This document shows positions 8,848-18,134 of a stretch of DNA of 37,939 nt, piece after piece. Made by a program: the position numbers and the translations under genes. The stretch comes from Clostridiales bacterium. Its GTDB lineage: Bacteria; Bacillota; Clostridia; Lachnospirales; Lachnospiraceae. Numbering within the stretch: position 1 is the first letter of the stretch; each line of letters begins with the position of its first letter. The DNA lies in the NCBI GenBank assembly GCA_019423795.1, contig JAHZAT010000081.1:1-37939 (forward strand). The letters are read 5' to 3'. The notes under the pieces are model-generated. The model had not been told where the DNA came from, did not search any database, and worked only from the letters and a program-made list of their open reading frames with translations.

Positions 8848-10200
8848 ATGAAAGAGTTACGACCGGTACAGGTCATATTGCTTGGATTTTTAATTACAAT
8901 ATTTGCAGGATCGATACTGCTTACACTGCCGATCGCAACACAAAGCGGGCAGGCAACGCCTTATATTGATGCATTATTTACAGCAACAACATCTGTGTGT
9001 GTGACGGGTTTGATCGTTGAGACAACAATGACACATTGGAGTATATTTGGGCAGGCAGTGATCATATTGCTTGTACAGATCGGAGGACTTGGTGTCATTA
9101 CGATCACAACCGGAATGTTTTTTATGCTTCGAAAGAGGATCACTCTTGGAAATAGAATGTTGATCCAGGAGTCTATGGGTCTTAATACAATGACAGGTTT
9201 AGTTCCATTAGTTAAGAAGATTCTGATCGGGACAGGGATCATAGAAGGAATTGGAGCAGTTCTTTATGCGACTCAGTATGTGCCGGAATTTGGCATTGGA
9301 TATGGAATATGGGCAGCAATCTTTAATTCAATCTCGGCATTTTGTAATGCAGGAATGGATATTGTAAGAGACGACAGTCTGCGAAGCTATGTAACGAATC
9401 CAGTTATGAATTTTACGACAATGGGGCTGATCATCCTGGGAGGTCTTGGATTTGTTGTATGGAAAGATCTTTGGCAGGGATTCAAAAAGATCGTAAAAGA
9501 TAAAGTTCCTGTAAAAAGGATGATACAACAATGGAGATTTCAGACCAAGATCGTGTTATCCATTACGTCATTTTTGATCTTGTTTGGTACAATATTGATC
9601 TTTCTGTTTGAATATCATAATCCAGCAACTATGGAGAGTCTGTCATTGCCACAGAAGATACAGGCATCACTGTTTCAGTCTGTGACGACACGTACCGCAG
9701 GGTTTGAGACGGTAGCACAGGCCGCATTGACGGATGCATCTTCGCTGGTTTCTATGTTTCTGATGATCATCGGAGGATCACCAACTGGTACTGCAGGCGG
9801 TGTCAAGACAGTGACATTCGCAATTCTTGTATTTTGTGTGCTCTCTGTGGCAAAACAAGAAGAATCAATTACGTTATTTAAACGAAGAGTTCCACAGAAT
9901 CTGTTGTCGAAGGCACTTGCGATCATTGTGATCAACCTGATCGTGCTGATGACATCTGTGTTATTGTTGTTGGTATTTGATCACGGGACTTTTATGGATT
10001 CATGCTATGAATGTGTATCAGCACTCGCGACAGTTGGTTTAACCAAAGGATTGACACCGAATTTGACAATCGCAGGGAAAGTGATTATCATCATTACCAT
10101 GTACTTAGGGCGTGTCGGACCGATTTCTATGGCGATCGGTTTTTCACAGAAGAATAAGAAAAAGATGGTCATGTATCCGGAACAGGATCTGATCTTATAA
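8848..10200 (+). CDS. ktrB: Potassium uptake channel subunit KtrB/TrkH
   Basis: This is the membrane ion-conducting subunit of a Ktr-type K+ (Na+-coupled) uptake system. The 450-residue length fits KtrB better than the longer TrkH. Four pore repeats are visible through their filter motifs: TSVCVTGL near residue 50, AFCNAG near 165, TRTAGF near 280 and ATVGLTKGL near 400. AGGAG about ten bases upstream supports the ATG. The gating subunit ktrA follows 53 bp downstream, so the two form one operon. Confidence 0.93.
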   Translation: MKELRPVQVILLGFLITIFAGSILLTLPIATQSGQATPYIDALFTATTSVCVTGLIVETTMTHWSIFGQAVIILLVQIGGLGVITITTGMFFMLRKRITLGNRMLIQESMGLNTMTGLVPLVKKILIGTGIIEGIGAVLYATQYVPEFGIGYGIWAAIFNSISAFCNAGMDIVRDDSLRSYVTNPVMNFTTMGLIILGGLGFVVWKDLWQGFKKIVKDKVPVKRMIQQWRFQTKIVLSITSFLILFGTILIFLFEYHNPATMESLSLPQKIQASLFQSVTTRTAGFETVAQAALTDASSLVSMFLMIIGGSPTGTAGGVKTVTFAILVFCVLSVAKQEESITLFKRRVPQNLLSKALAIIVINLIVLMTSVLLLLVFDHGTFMDSCYECVSALATVGLTKGLTPNLTIAGKVIIIITMYLGRVGPISMAIGFSQKNKKKMVMYPEQDLIL

Positions 10201-10253
10201 GTGAAATAGATTCACATTATAACATGATATCGCAACGGAGGTAACGGAGAAGA

Positions 10254-10901
10254 ATGAAGAAGTCAGTTGCAGTTTTAGGACTCGGAAAGTTTGGAAGCAG
10301 CATCGCAAGGTCACTTGCTAAAGGTGGAGCAGAAGTACTGGCAGTTGATAAAGATGAGGATCTTGTAAGAGATATCGCAGATAAAGTAACTTGTGCAGTC
10401 TGTGTGGATATATCTGATAAAGAAATGATGAACAACATCGGATTGGAAGGAATGGATGCAGTTGTGATCGCAACGGCAGAGCATTTAGATTCCAGTGTTA
10501 TGGCATTGATGATCGTCAAAGAGATCGGTGTGCCATATGTTCTTGCGAAGGCAGACGGAACTTTAAAAGGAGAGATATTAAAACGTGTTGGAGTCGATGA
10601 GATTGTTTATCCAGAAGAAGAGATGGGAGCAAGGATCGCAAACAATCTGCTTGGAGGAAGTATGACAGATCTGTTTGATCTTTCTGCAGACACAAGTATC
10701 GTTAAAGTACCAGCAAGAAAAGAATGGATCAACAAATCATTAGTAGACATTAATTTCCGTGGAAAATATAACGTTAACGTCATCGCGATCGAAGGAGAAG
10801 GTGGTGTTGACGGGGCTCCAGATCCAACGAAACCGATCAAAGATGAGGAAAATCTTGTGCTGATCGGTAAGAAAGAAGATCTGGTCAAATTAAGAAAATA
10901 A
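10254..10901 (+). CDS. ktrA: Ktr/Trk potassium uptake regulatory subunit KtrA
   Basis: This cytoplasmic RCK protein of 215 residues gates the neighbouring KtrB channel by binding nucleotides. The N-terminal Rossmann fold has the GLGKFGSSIA loop (residues 8-17) and an acidic residue at the end of the second strand (AVDKDEDL) for the ribose. The C-terminal half (from about 135) is the RCK_C/TrkA_C ligand domain, which often binds c-di-AMP. GGAGG upstream of ATG sets the start. A SPOUT methyltransferase gene follows closely. Confidence 0.93.
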   Translation: MKKSVAVLGLGKFGSSIARSLAKGGAEVLAVDKDEDLVRDIADKVTCAVCVDISDKEMMNNIGLEGMDAVVIATAEHLDSSVMALMIVKEIGVPYVLAKADGTLKGEILKRVGVDEIVYPEEEMGARIANNLLGGSMTDLFDLSADTSIVKVPARKEWINKSLVDINFRGKYNVNVIAIEGEGGVDGAPDPTKPIKDEENLVLIGKKEDLVKLRK

Positions 10902-10923
10902 TAGATCGGAGGTGGATAAGAAT

Positions 10924-11697
10924 ATGATCACAACCACTCAGAATAAGCAGATCAAACAGATCATCAAATTAAAGAAGAGTGCAAGAGAAAGAAGAAAACA
11001 AGAATTATTTCTTGTAGAGGGAATTCGTATGTTTACAGAGATCCCAGAAGAATATTTATATAAAGTCTATGCATCTGAAGATTTTTATAACGAACATAGA
11101 GTGATTTTTGAACATATGGATGTGGAATTGGTATCACCTCAAGTTATGAAAGAGATTTCCGATACGATGACACCACAGGGAGTTCTTGCACTGGTGAAGA
11201 TGATGAAATATTCTTTAGAAGATCTTCTAGAACAGGAAAAACCATTATTTCTGGTGCTTGAGAATCTTCAGGATCCGGGGAATCTCGGGACGATCCTTCG
11301 AACAGGAGAGGGTGCAGGGATCAATGGTGTTATCATGAGTCATGATACAGTAGATATTTATAATCCAAAGGTTACGCGCTCCACGATGGGATCAATATTT
11401 CGTGTGCCATTTGTCTATGTCGATGATCTTTTAGAAGTTGCAGAAACGATGAAACAAAAGAATATCATCACGTATGCAGCACATCTCAATGGAACAGACT
11501 ATACGAAGGAAGATTATCAAAAAGGAACCGCATTTTTCATTGGCAATGAGGGAAATGGTCTGACAGATAAGTTGACAGACAAAGTACAAAAGAAGATCAA
11601 GATTCCAATGTGTGGTAAGGTAGAATCATTAAATGCAGCCATGGCATCAGGCCTTTTAGTTTATGAGGCAAGACGCCAGAGACAGGGGGTGGATTAA
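10924..11697 (+). CDS. TrmH-family (SPOUT) RNA 2'-O-methyltransferase
   Basis: This is a predicted S-adenosylmethionine-dependent ribose methyltransferase acting on rRNA or tRNA. The 257-residue protein has an N-terminal substrate-binding domain (KKSARERRKQELFLVEG) and a SPOUT knot with motif 1 ENLQDPGNLGTILRT, motif 2 FFIGNEGNGL and motif 3 IPMCGKVESLNAAMASGL. The target base cannot be told from sequence. I choose ATG 10924 because GGAGG at 10908-10912 is well spaced for it; the in-frame GTG at 10912 overlaps the ribosome site. The next gene starts directly after the stop codon. Confidence 0.9.
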   Translation: MITTTQNKQIKQIIKLKKSARERRKQELFLVEGIRMFTEIPEEYLYKVYASEDFYNEHRVIFEHMDVELVSPQVMKEISDTMTPQGVLALVKMMKYSLEDLLEQEKPLFLVLENLQDPGNLGTILRTGEGAGINGVIMSHDTVDIYNPKVTRSTMGSIFRVPFVYVDDLLEVAETMKQKNIITYAAHLNGTDYTKEDYQKGTAFFIGNEGNGLTDKLTDKVQKKIKIPMCGKVESLNAAMASGLLVYEARRQRQGVD

Positions 11698-12129
11698 ATG
11701 TATGCAGTTTATTGGCTGATCGCATCCGCGGTATTTTTACTTGTTGAGATTATGACACTTGGACTTACAAGTATCTGGTTTGCAGGTGGAGCCGTTGTTG
11801 CAGCGATCGTAGCACTATTTGGTGTTCCATTTTGGGTACAGATGTTGATATTTATCGTGGTAACATGTCTGTTGTTTGCACTGACAAGACCAGTTGCCAA
11901 ACGATATTTAAACAGCAAGGTGCAAAAAACGAATACCGATGCATTGATCGGACAGACAGCACTTGTCAAAGAAACGATCAATAACATGGAAAGCAAAGGG
12001 TTGGTTCAGTTAAATGGCCAGGATTGGACTGCGAGAAGCTTTGAGGCTGGAGAGATCATTCCAGAAGGCAGCGAAGTGATCGTAAAAGAAATCCGAGGCG
12101 TGAAACTGATCGTAGAAAGAGAGGTATAA
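11698..12129 (+). CDS. NfeD family membrane protein
   Basis: A 143-residue protein with about three N-terminal hydrophobic segments (residues 1-70) and a C-terminal OB-fold (residues 80-143, with GLVQLNGQDWTARS), the layout of short NfeD proteins. NfeD partners with SPFH proteins in membrane microdomains, and an SPFH gene follows after one base. The ATG sits immediately after the stop of the methyltransferase gene, and the ribosome site lies in that gene's end (AGGGGGTGG), so translation is probably coupled. Confidence 0.9.
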   Translation: MYAVYWLIASAVFLLVEIMTLGLTSIWFAGGAVVAAIVALFGVPFWVQMLIFIVVTCLLFALTRPVAKRYLNSKVQKTNTDALIGQTALVKETINNMESKGLVQLNGQDWTARSFEAGEIIPEGSEVIVKEIRGVKLIVEREV

Positions 12130-12130
12130 G

Positions 12131-13117
12131 ATGATTATGTCGATTATTTTATTTATTATTGTTATCGCATTGCTTGCGATGATCATTTCATCCACAGTGC
12201 GTATCGTGCCGCAGGCACATGCTTATGTTGTAGAACGACTGGGTGCTTATCAGGGAACATGGTCTGTAGGACTTCATGTCAAAGTCCCATTTATTGATCG
12301 TGTTGCAAGAAAAGTCAACTTAAAAGAGCAGGTTGTGGATTTCCCACCACAGCCAGTTATCACAAAAGATAACGTTACGATGCAGATCGATACAGTTGTA
12401 TATTTTCAGATTACTGATCCAAAATTATATAGTTACGGTGTAGAGAACCCGATCATGGCAATCGAGAATCTGACAGCTACAACACTTCGAAATGTCATCG
12501 GTGATCTGGAATTAGATGAGACATTAACTTCCAGAGAGACGATCAATACACAGATGAGAGCAACACTTGACGTTGCGACAGATCCATGGGGAATCAAAGT
12601 AAACCGTGTGGAACTTAAGAACATCATTCCACCAGCAGCCATTCAGGATGCCATGGAGAAACAGATGAAAGCAGAACGTGAACGAAGAGAAGCGATTCTG
12701 ATCGCAGAAGGTGAGAAGAAGTCCGCGATCTTACGTGCAGAAGGACAGAAAGAATCTATGGTCCTTCAGGCAGAGGGAGATAAGGAAGCAGCAATCCTTC
12801 GTGCGGAAGCGAAGAAAGAAGCAACGATTCGTGAAGCAGAAGGTCAGGCAGAAGCGATCCGTGCGATCCAGAAAGCGAATGCACAGGGTATTGAATCAAT
12901 CAAGGCAGCCAAAGCTGACAATGCAGTCATCCAGTTAAAGAGCTTAGAAGCATTTGCTAAAGCAGCTGACGGAAAAGCTACAAAGATCATTATCCCATCT
13001 GAGATTCAGGGGATGGCAGGTCTTGTAAAATCAATTACAGAAGTTGCCAAAGACGATGAGAAGAATATTGCAGATCTGATCGAAGAGCAGGTACAAGACA
13101 CTGTAAAAGAACAGTAA
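12131..13117 (+). CDS. SPFH/stomatin-like (paraslipin, QmcA-type) membrane protein
   Basis: This 328-residue protein has one N-terminal membrane helix, then an SPFH/band-7 domain (AYVVERLGAYQGTW through RVELKNI) and a long charged coiled coil (about 180-260) rich in repeated AEG and EAKKEA segments. Stomatin-like proteins of this type assemble into large membrane scaffolds that organise proteases and other proteins. It forms the classical pair with the NfeD gene one base upstream. A second ATG two codons in is an alternative start. The C-terminus is acidic. Confidence 0.92.
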   Translation: MIMSIILFIIVIALLAMIISSTVRIVPQAHAYVVERLGAYQGTWSVGLHVKVPFIDRVARKVNLKEQVVDFPPQPVITKDNVTMQIDTVVYFQITDPKLYSYGVENPIMAIENLTATTLRNVIGDLELDETLTSRETINTQMRATLDVATDPWGIKVNRVELKNIIPPAAIQDAMEKQMKAERERREAILIAEGEKKSAILRAEGQKESMVLQAEGDKEAAILRAEAKKEATIREAEGQAEAIRAIQKANAQGIESIKAAKADNAVIQLKSLEAFAKAADGKATKIIIPSEIQGMAGLVKSITEVAKDDEKNIADLIEEQVQDTVKEQ

Positions 13118-13160
13118 GATCAGAAAATGTTTATGAAAATATGACAACCCTTGGCGGTAT

Positions 13161-13191
13161 GCCGGAGCACTGAAGAGGTGTTCCGGCTTTT
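13161..13191 (+). terminator. Terminator after SPFH gene
   Basis: A 10-bp stem GCCGGAGCAC / GTGTTCCGGC with one G-U pair is followed by TTTT. It ends the ktrB-to-SPFH run of genes. Confidence 0.75.
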
Positions 13192-13221
13192 ACCATGTTT
13201 GATATTGATGGGAGATAAAAG

Positions 13222-13872
13222 ATGAAGACAATCGTTTGTTATGGAGATTCTAATACTTATGGCTATAATCCGGAAAATGGATTCCGTTATGAATATGAAG
13301 AACGATGGACAACCATTTTGCAAAAGGAACTGAAAGATTCTGCGATCGTGATTCCGGAAGGATTAAACGGCAGAACAACAAGTTTTGAAGATGAGTTAAG
13401 ACCAGGAAGAAATGGTGCAACATATTTAGATCCATGTTTACACAGCCACGGACCGATCGATCTGGTAGTGTTAATGCTTGGAACGAATGACCTTAAGATC
13501 CGTTTTCAGGCAACACCAACAGATATCGGAAAAGGGATCGACCGTCTGATCAAGATGATCAAATCGATCACTCCACAGAAGAGACAAGATGGACGATCCG
13601 CAAAGATCCTTTTAATGGCACCACCGCATCTTGGGGATGATCTGACAGAGATTCCAAGTGGAGAAGAGATGGGATTTGAAAGAGGAATCAGTTATTCCAA
13701 GAGATTGGCACCGATTTATGAAGACTGGGCAAAGTTTCATAATATTGAATTTCTGGATGCAGCAAAATATGCAAAAGCTTCCGAAATCGATGCCTGCCAC
13801 CTGACAAGAGAAAGTCATAGGAAATTAGGTGAAATGGTTGCGAAAAAATGCAAGGAAATCCTTGAAATATAA
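13222..13872 (+). CDS. SGNH/GDSL-type esterase
   Basis: This is a predicted cytoplasmic SGNH hydrolase of 216 residues. All four blocks are visible: GDSNTYG with the nucleophile Ser10 (block I), the glycine-containing GLNGRTT, LGTNDLK (block III, Asn), and DACHLT with the catalytic Asp and His near residues 190-193 (block V). The arrangement resembles arylesterase-like SGNH proteins. There is no signal peptide. GGGAGAT upstream of ATG serves as ribosome site. The natural ester substrate is unknown. Confidence 0.88.
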   Translation: MKTIVCYGDSNTYGYNPENGFRYEYEERWTTILQKELKDSAIVIPEGLNGRTTSFEDELRPGRNGATYLDPCLHSHGPIDLVVLMLGTNDLKIRFQATPTDIGKGIDRLIKMIKSITPQKRQDGRSAKILLMAPPHLGDDLTEIPSGEEMGFERGISYSKRLAPIYEDWAKFHNIEFLDAAKYAKASEIDACHLTRESHRKLGEMVAKKCKEILEI

Positions 13873-13882
13873 GGGTTTCGGG

Positions 13883-13911
13883 TTGTTTTCAAAGATGCAT
13901 TCCTATATAAT
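13883..13911 (+). promoter_or_regulatory. Promoter upstream of argF
   Basis: TTGTTT (13883-13888), a 17-bp spacer and TATAAT (13906-13911) lie 74 bp before the argF start. No clear arginine-repressor box was recognised. Confidence 0.7.
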
Positions 13912-13984
13912 AACAACTATATGATGTCTGCCAGGGATCAAAGGGCAGAGACATCCAAGATACAACAAAATGGAGGAACAAAAG

Positions 13985-14938
13985 ATGGACGCAAAGACAA
14001 GCTTAAAGGGAAGAAGTTTCTTAACATTAAAAGACTTTACACCAGAAGAAATTGGTTATTTTTTAGATTTAGCAGCAAAATTAAAAGCAGATAAGAAAAA
14101 AGGAATCACAGGAAACAGTTTAAAAGGAAAGAATATCGCTCTTTTATTTGAAAAACCAAGTACAAGAACAAGATGTTCATTTACGATCGGATGTGTTGAT
14201 GAGGGTGCACACCCAGAATATCTAGGAAAAGATGATATTCAGTTAGGACACAAAGAATCTGTAGAAGATACAGCAAGAGTTCTTGGAAGAATGTTTGACG
14301 GGATCGAATTTCGTGGATTCTTACATGAGAACGTAGAGAAATTAGCAAAATACAGTGGAGTTCCAGTATGGAATGGTTTAACAGATGATTACCATCCAAC
14401 ACAGATCTTAGCGGACTTCTTAACATTAAGAGAACAGTTTGGAGAAATCAAAGGATTAAACTTCGTATTCGCTGGAGACGGAAGAAATAACATGAGCAAC
14501 TCTTTAATGATCGGATGCAGTAAGATGGGATTGAATTTCACATGCTTAGCACCAAAGAGTTTATGGCCAAATGAAGAACTGGTAAAACAGTGCGAAGAGT
14601 ATGCGAAAGAATCTGGAGCTAAGATCCGTTTTACAGAAGATGTGAAAGAAGCTGTGGAAGGTGCAGACTGCATTTACACAGACGTATGGGCATCTATGGG
14701 TGAAGAAGACAAGGCAGCAGAAAGAATTGCTTTATTAAGACCATATCAGGTAAATAAAGAAATGTTAGAGATGACAGGAAAAGATACTACAGTTGTTATG
14801 CATTGCCTGCCAGCAGTTAAAGGACATGAGATCACAGAAGATGTTTTTGAACATTATGCAGATGTGATTTTTGATGAAGCAGAAAATCGTATGCACACGA
14901 TCAAAGCTGTTATGGTAGCGACTTTAGGAGAATATTAG
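13985..14938 (+). CDS. argF: Ornithine carbamoyltransferase
   Basis: It makes citrulline from ornithine and carbamoyl phosphate in arginine biosynthesis, or runs in reverse in the deiminase pathway. The 317-residue protein has the carbamoyl-phosphate loop STRTRCSF near residue 59, HPTQ in DDYHPTQILAD, GDGRNNMSNSL, and the ornithine-site HCLPA near 273. The start is ATG 13985 because GGAGG lies eight bases upstream; an in-frame ATG at 13970 overlaps that site. No other arginine genes are nearby, so its pathway role is not decided by context. birA follows 15 bp downstream. Confidence 0.94.
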   Translation: MDAKTSLKGRSFLTLKDFTPEEIGYFLDLAAKLKADKKKGITGNSLKGKNIALLFEKPSTRTRCSFTIGCVDEGAHPEYLGKDDIQLGHKESVEDTARVLGRMFDGIEFRGFLHENVEKLAKYSGVPVWNGLTDDYHPTQILADFLTLREQFGEIKGLNFVFAGDGRNNMSNSLMIGCSKMGLNFTCLAPKSLWPNEELVKQCEEYAKESGAKIRFTEDVKEAVEGADCIYTDVWASMGEEDKAAERIALLRPYQVNKEMLEMTGKDTTVVMHCLPAVKGHEITEDVFEHYADVIFDEAENRMHTIKAVMVATLGEY

Positions 14939-14953
14939 GAGATAGGATATTCA

Positions 14954-15934
14954 ATGAAAAGTAAGATTCTCAAGGAATTAAAGAATGCAGATGATTATAT
15001 ATCAGGACAGCAGCTTTGTGAGCGGTTGGGAGTTTCAAGGACTGCTGTCTGGAAGCATATCAAAGCATTAAGAGCAGAAGGTTACGAGATTGATTCTGTG
15101 ACAAATAAAGGCTATAAACTTATGATGGAACCAGATCTTTTGACAAAAGAAGAAGTAGCATCCTGCCTTCATACCAAATGGCTTGGAAAAGATCTTTATT
15201 GTTATGAGACAATGGATTCTACAAATCTTGAGATCCGCCGTCTGGCAGAGGCAGGTGCCGGTCACGGAACCGTTGCGATCACAGAAGAACAGACGATGGG
15301 AAAAGGAAGAAGAGGACGAAGCTGGTTGGCAGAAGCTGGAGCAGGGATCGCGATGAGCTTTCTTCTAAAACCTCAGATCGAAGCTCAGAATTCTTCTATG
15401 CTTACGTTAGTTACTGCATTAGCGGTAAATGAAGCAATCTGTGAGACAACAGGAATTCGGGCAAAGATCAAATGGCCAAACGATATCATTGTGAATGGAA
15501 AGAAGATCTGTGGAATCCTAACAGAGATGAGCCTTCAGATGGATGAGATCAATTACATTGTAGTGGGACTTGGTATCAATGTAAATATCGATCATTTTCC
15601 AGAAGATTTAAGTGATAAGGCAACTTCACTCCAGATCGAGGGAGGAAGAAAGATCAAGAGAGCTCCATTGGCAGCGAAAGTGTTAGAATGTTTTGAGAAA
15701 TATTACGATATGTTTTTGAAGACAGAAGATCTTAGCATGTTGCAAGATGAATACAATAAACTTCTGGTACATACAGACCAGAAGATCAAGGTTGTCAGAG
15801 GTTCCAAAGAAGAGATATTCTTATCAAGAGGCATCAATCATCGTGGAGAATTACTGGTAGAGGATGAAGATGGAAAGGTATCAGAAGTTTCATCCGGAGA
15901 GGTATCAGTAAGAGGTATCTTGGGATACGTATAA
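14954..15934 (+). CDS. birA: Biotin--protein ligase / biotin repressor BirA
   Basis: It attaches biotin to carboxylase carrier domains and, with its N-terminal winged helix, can repress biotin genes. The 326-residue protein has the HTH at residues 15-60 (SGQQLCERLGVSRTAVWKHI), the biotin/AMP loop KGRRGRSW near 115, and KWPNDI near 175. A C-terminal SH3-like domain closes it, so this is the bifunctional class II type. The ribosome site AGGAGATAGGA overlaps the end of argF, which suggests cotranscription. No biotin operator was recognised in the window. Confidence 0.92.
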   Translation: MKSKILKELKNADDYISGQQLCERLGVSRTAVWKHIKALRAEGYEIDSVTNKGYKLMMEPDLLTKEEVASCLHTKWLGKDLYCYETMDSTNLEIRRLAEAGAGHGTVAITEEQTMGKGRRGRSWLAEAGAGIAMSFLLKPQIEAQNSSMLTLVTALAVNEAICETTGIRAKIKWPNDIIVNGKKICGILTEMSLQMDEINYIVVGLGINVNIDHFPEDLSDKATSLQIEGGRKIKRAPLAAKVLECFEKYYDMFLKTEDLSMLQDEYNKLLVHTDQKIKVVRGSKEEIFLSRGINHRGELLVEDEDGKVSEVSSGEVSVRGILGYV

Positions 15935-15979
15935 GAGATTCCGAGAATATATACAAGAAACAAGGAGAAATACAAAAAC

Positions 15980-16312
15980 ATGTATCAGGATAAAGTTACA
16001 TTATGCGGTTCCAATGCATATGAGAAGAAATATTACTTAAACCCTGATTTTTCTGGATTACCAGAACAGATCAAACAGGAACTGCAGATTGCATGTGTAC
16101 TATTTACAGCAGAAGTCGGCGGAGTCTTGACATTAGAGTTCGATGAAGAAGGCAAATTAAATTTTGTTACTCATGTGGAAGATAATGATTTCTTTTACGA
16201 TGAGATCGGAAGTGAACTGATGATCAAGAAACTAAGACAGGAAAAACAGGATTTCTGGGAGTCCTTGGAACTATATTATAAAATATTCCTTTTGGGAGAA
16301 GATGAGGTATAA
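15980..16312 (+). CDS. DUF6145-like conserved small protein
   Basis: A 110-residue acidic soluble protein without signal or membrane segments. It resembles the uncharacterised DUF6145 family (MYQDKVTLCGSNAYEKKYYL start, EVGGVLTLEFDEEG core), which I recall from Lachnospiraceae; that assignment rests on memory, not a search. AAGGAG lies upstream of ATG. It ends three bases before coaX and lies in a run with argF, birA and dusB. No function can be given. Confidence 0.75.
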   Translation: MYQDKVTLCGSNAYEKKYYLNPDFSGLPEQIKQELQIACVLFTAEVGGVLTLEFDEEGKLNFVTHVEDNDFFYDEIGSELMIKKLRQEKQDFWESLELYYKIFLLGEDEV

Positions 16313-16315
16313 ATT

Positions 16316-17080
16316 ATGTTATTAGCACTCGATGTTGGGAATACCAATATAACGATCGGCGTATTTAAAAGAAAAGAGATTATAGAGGTATTTCGAATTA
16401 CAACAAAGTTACCAAGAACATCCGATGAATTTGGAATTCTGATTTCAAGCCTATTAAAGGAAAAAGGATTGGATGAAGGTGAAGTGAAGGCAGCGATCAT
16501 AGGATCCGTTGTGCCAAATATCATGCATTCACTGAGTAGTGGTTTGATCAAATATTTTGATGTAAAACCGATCATTGTAGGACCTGGGATCAAGACAGGG
16601 ATCAATCTTGGAAGATTTAATCCAAGAGAAGTTGGAGCAGACAGGATCGTGGATCTGGTTGCAGGATATGAAATATATGGCGGACCAGCACTCGTCATTG
16701 ACTATGGAACTGCAACAACATACGATATTGTCACAGAGAATGGCGTATTCTTAGCAGGTGTGATCGCACCGGGAATTCGCACTTCAGCAAATGTACTATA
16801 TAGAGATGCAGCACGTCTGCCAGAGATTGAAATCTTAAAACCAAAGACGATCCTTGCAAACAGCACGATTGACAGTATGCAGGCAGGTTTGTACTATGGA
16901 GTTGTTGGTGAGACAAAATATATGGTACAGAAGATGAAAGAAGAGACAGGCTTTGATAACATGAAAGTTATCGCAACCGGAGGCCTTGGAAATATGATCG
17001 CACAGACGGTTGATGAGATCGACTATTACGATCCAACATTAACATTGAAGGGATTACAGATCATTTATGAGAAGCAATAA
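16316..17080 (+). CDS. coaX: Type III pantothenate kinase CoaX
   Basis: It phosphorylates pantothenate, the first step of coenzyme A synthesis. The 254-residue protein belongs to the ASKHA fold: phosphate 1 motif LDVGNTNITIGV at residues 4-15, GADRIVDLVAGYE near 103, phosphate 2 motif VIDYGTATTYDIV near 127, and GVIAPGIRTS. Type III enzymes usually need a monovalent cation and are not feedback-inhibited by CoA. The start lies three bases after the previous stop codon, and its end overlaps dusB by 14 bases, so translation is likely coupled. Confidence 0.95.
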   Translation: MLLALDVGNTNITIGVFKRKEIIEVFRITTKLPRTSDEFGILISSLLKEKGLDEGEVKAAIIGSVVPNIMHSLSSGLIKYFDVKPIIVGPGIKTGINLGRFNPREVGADRIVDLVAGYEIYGGPALVIDYGTATTYDIVTENGVFLAGVIAPGIRTSANVLYRDAARLPEIEILKPKTILANSTIDSMQAGLYYGVVGETKYMVQKMKEETGFDNMKVIATGGLGNMIAQTVDEIDYYDPTLTLKGLQIIYEKQ

Positions 17081-18065
17081 ATTAAAACCTCTGGTTATTG
17101 GAGATATTACAATTGAACACCCGTTAGCACTTGCACCGATGGCAGGAGTTACAGATCTACCATATCGTTTGTTATGTAAAGAACAGGGTGCTGGAATGAT
17201 GTGCACTGAGATGGTAAGTGCCAAAGGATTATACTATGGGAACCGTAAATCTGAGCCATTGATGGCAACAGATCCGAAGGAAATTCCAATAGCGATCCAG
17301 ATTTTTGGATCCGATCCAGAGATCATGGGTCAGATGGCAGCGAAAGTCAATGATGGGCGGTTTCAGATGATCGATATCAACATGGGATGTCCGGTTCCAA
17401 AGATCGTGAATAACGGTGATGGATCCGCGTTGATGAAGAATCCGGAATTAGCAGGGAAAGTGATTAAAGCAGTTGTAGATGCTGTGGATATCCCAGTTAC
17501 AGTTAAGATCCGAAAGGGATTTAACGATGAATTGATCAATGCACCAGAGATGGCACAGGTTGCACAGGAGAATGGAGCAGCAGCGATCGCAGTTCATGGA
17601 AGAACAAGAGAACAGTACTATTCAGGAACAGCAGACTGGTCGATCATTCGCAAGGTAAAAGAAGCTGTTGATATTCCGGTAATTGGAAATGGTGATATCA
17701 CATGTGCAAAAGATGTATTACGAATGCAGGAAGAGACAGGCTGTGACGGATTTATGATCGGAAGAAGAGCCAAAGGGAATCCATGGATCTTCAAAGAGAT
17801 CTTACATTTCTTTGAGACAGGAGAAGAAATGCCAAGACCATCCTTAGAAGAAGTTGTCGCCATGATGTTGAGACATGGACAGATGATGATCGATTTTAAA
17901 GGAGAATACATCGGAGTCCGTGAGATGCGGAAACATGTCGCATGGTATACATTCGGTTTTCCAGGGGCAGCAAAACTTCGCGAGAAGGTAAATCATACAG
18001 AGACATACGAAGACTTAGAAGAATTACTGCAAAATTATCTCAAAGCCACGAATGGCAGGGATTAG
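17067..18065 (+). CDS. dusB: tRNA-dihydrouridine synthase (DusB type)
   Basis: This flavin enzyme reduces uridines in the tRNA D-loop. The 332-residue TIM barrel begins LAPMAGVTDLPYR (FMN-binding), with the catalytic cysteine in DINMGCPVPKI and the conserved VKIRKGF, AVHGRTREQ and GNGDI segments. The C-terminal helical domain follows from about 245. Bacterial proteins with these motifs group with DusB. The ATG overlaps the end of coaX by 14 bases, a sign of coupled translation. A fresh promoter for greA follows. Confidence 0.92.
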   Translation: MRSNKLKPLVIGDITIEHPLALAPMAGVTDLPYRLLCKEQGAGMMCTEMVSAKGLYYGNRKSEPLMATDPKEIPIAIQIFGSDPEIMGQMAAKVNDGRFQMIDINMGCPVPKIVNNGDGSALMKNPELAGKVIKAVVDAVDIPVTVKIRKGFNDELINAPEMAQVAQENGAAAIAVHGRTREQYYSGTADWSIIRKVKEAVDIPVIGNGDITCAKDVLRMQEETGCDGFMIGRRAKGNPWIFKEILHFFETGEEMPRPSLEEVVAMMLRHGQMMIDFKGEYIGVREMRKHVAWYTFGFPGAAKLREKVNHTETYEDLEELLQNYLKATNGRD

Positions 18066-18068
18066 GAA

Positions 18069-18098
18069 TTGACAAAAGAAACTTAGGTAAGATATAAT
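18069..18098 (+). promoter_or_regulatory. Promoter of greA-lysS
   Basis: TTGACA (18069-18074), an 18-bp spacer and TATAAT (18093-18098) lie just after dusB. This is a consensus housekeeping promoter. Confidence 0.85.
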
Positions 18099-18134
18099 TA
18101 ATCAGTTAACATTTAGAACGAAAGGAATAGTGTT

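Noticed and set aside
13873..13984. Arginine-repressor box upstream of argF
   Set aside because: No pair of sites resembling the ArgR/AhrC consensus was found around the promoter.
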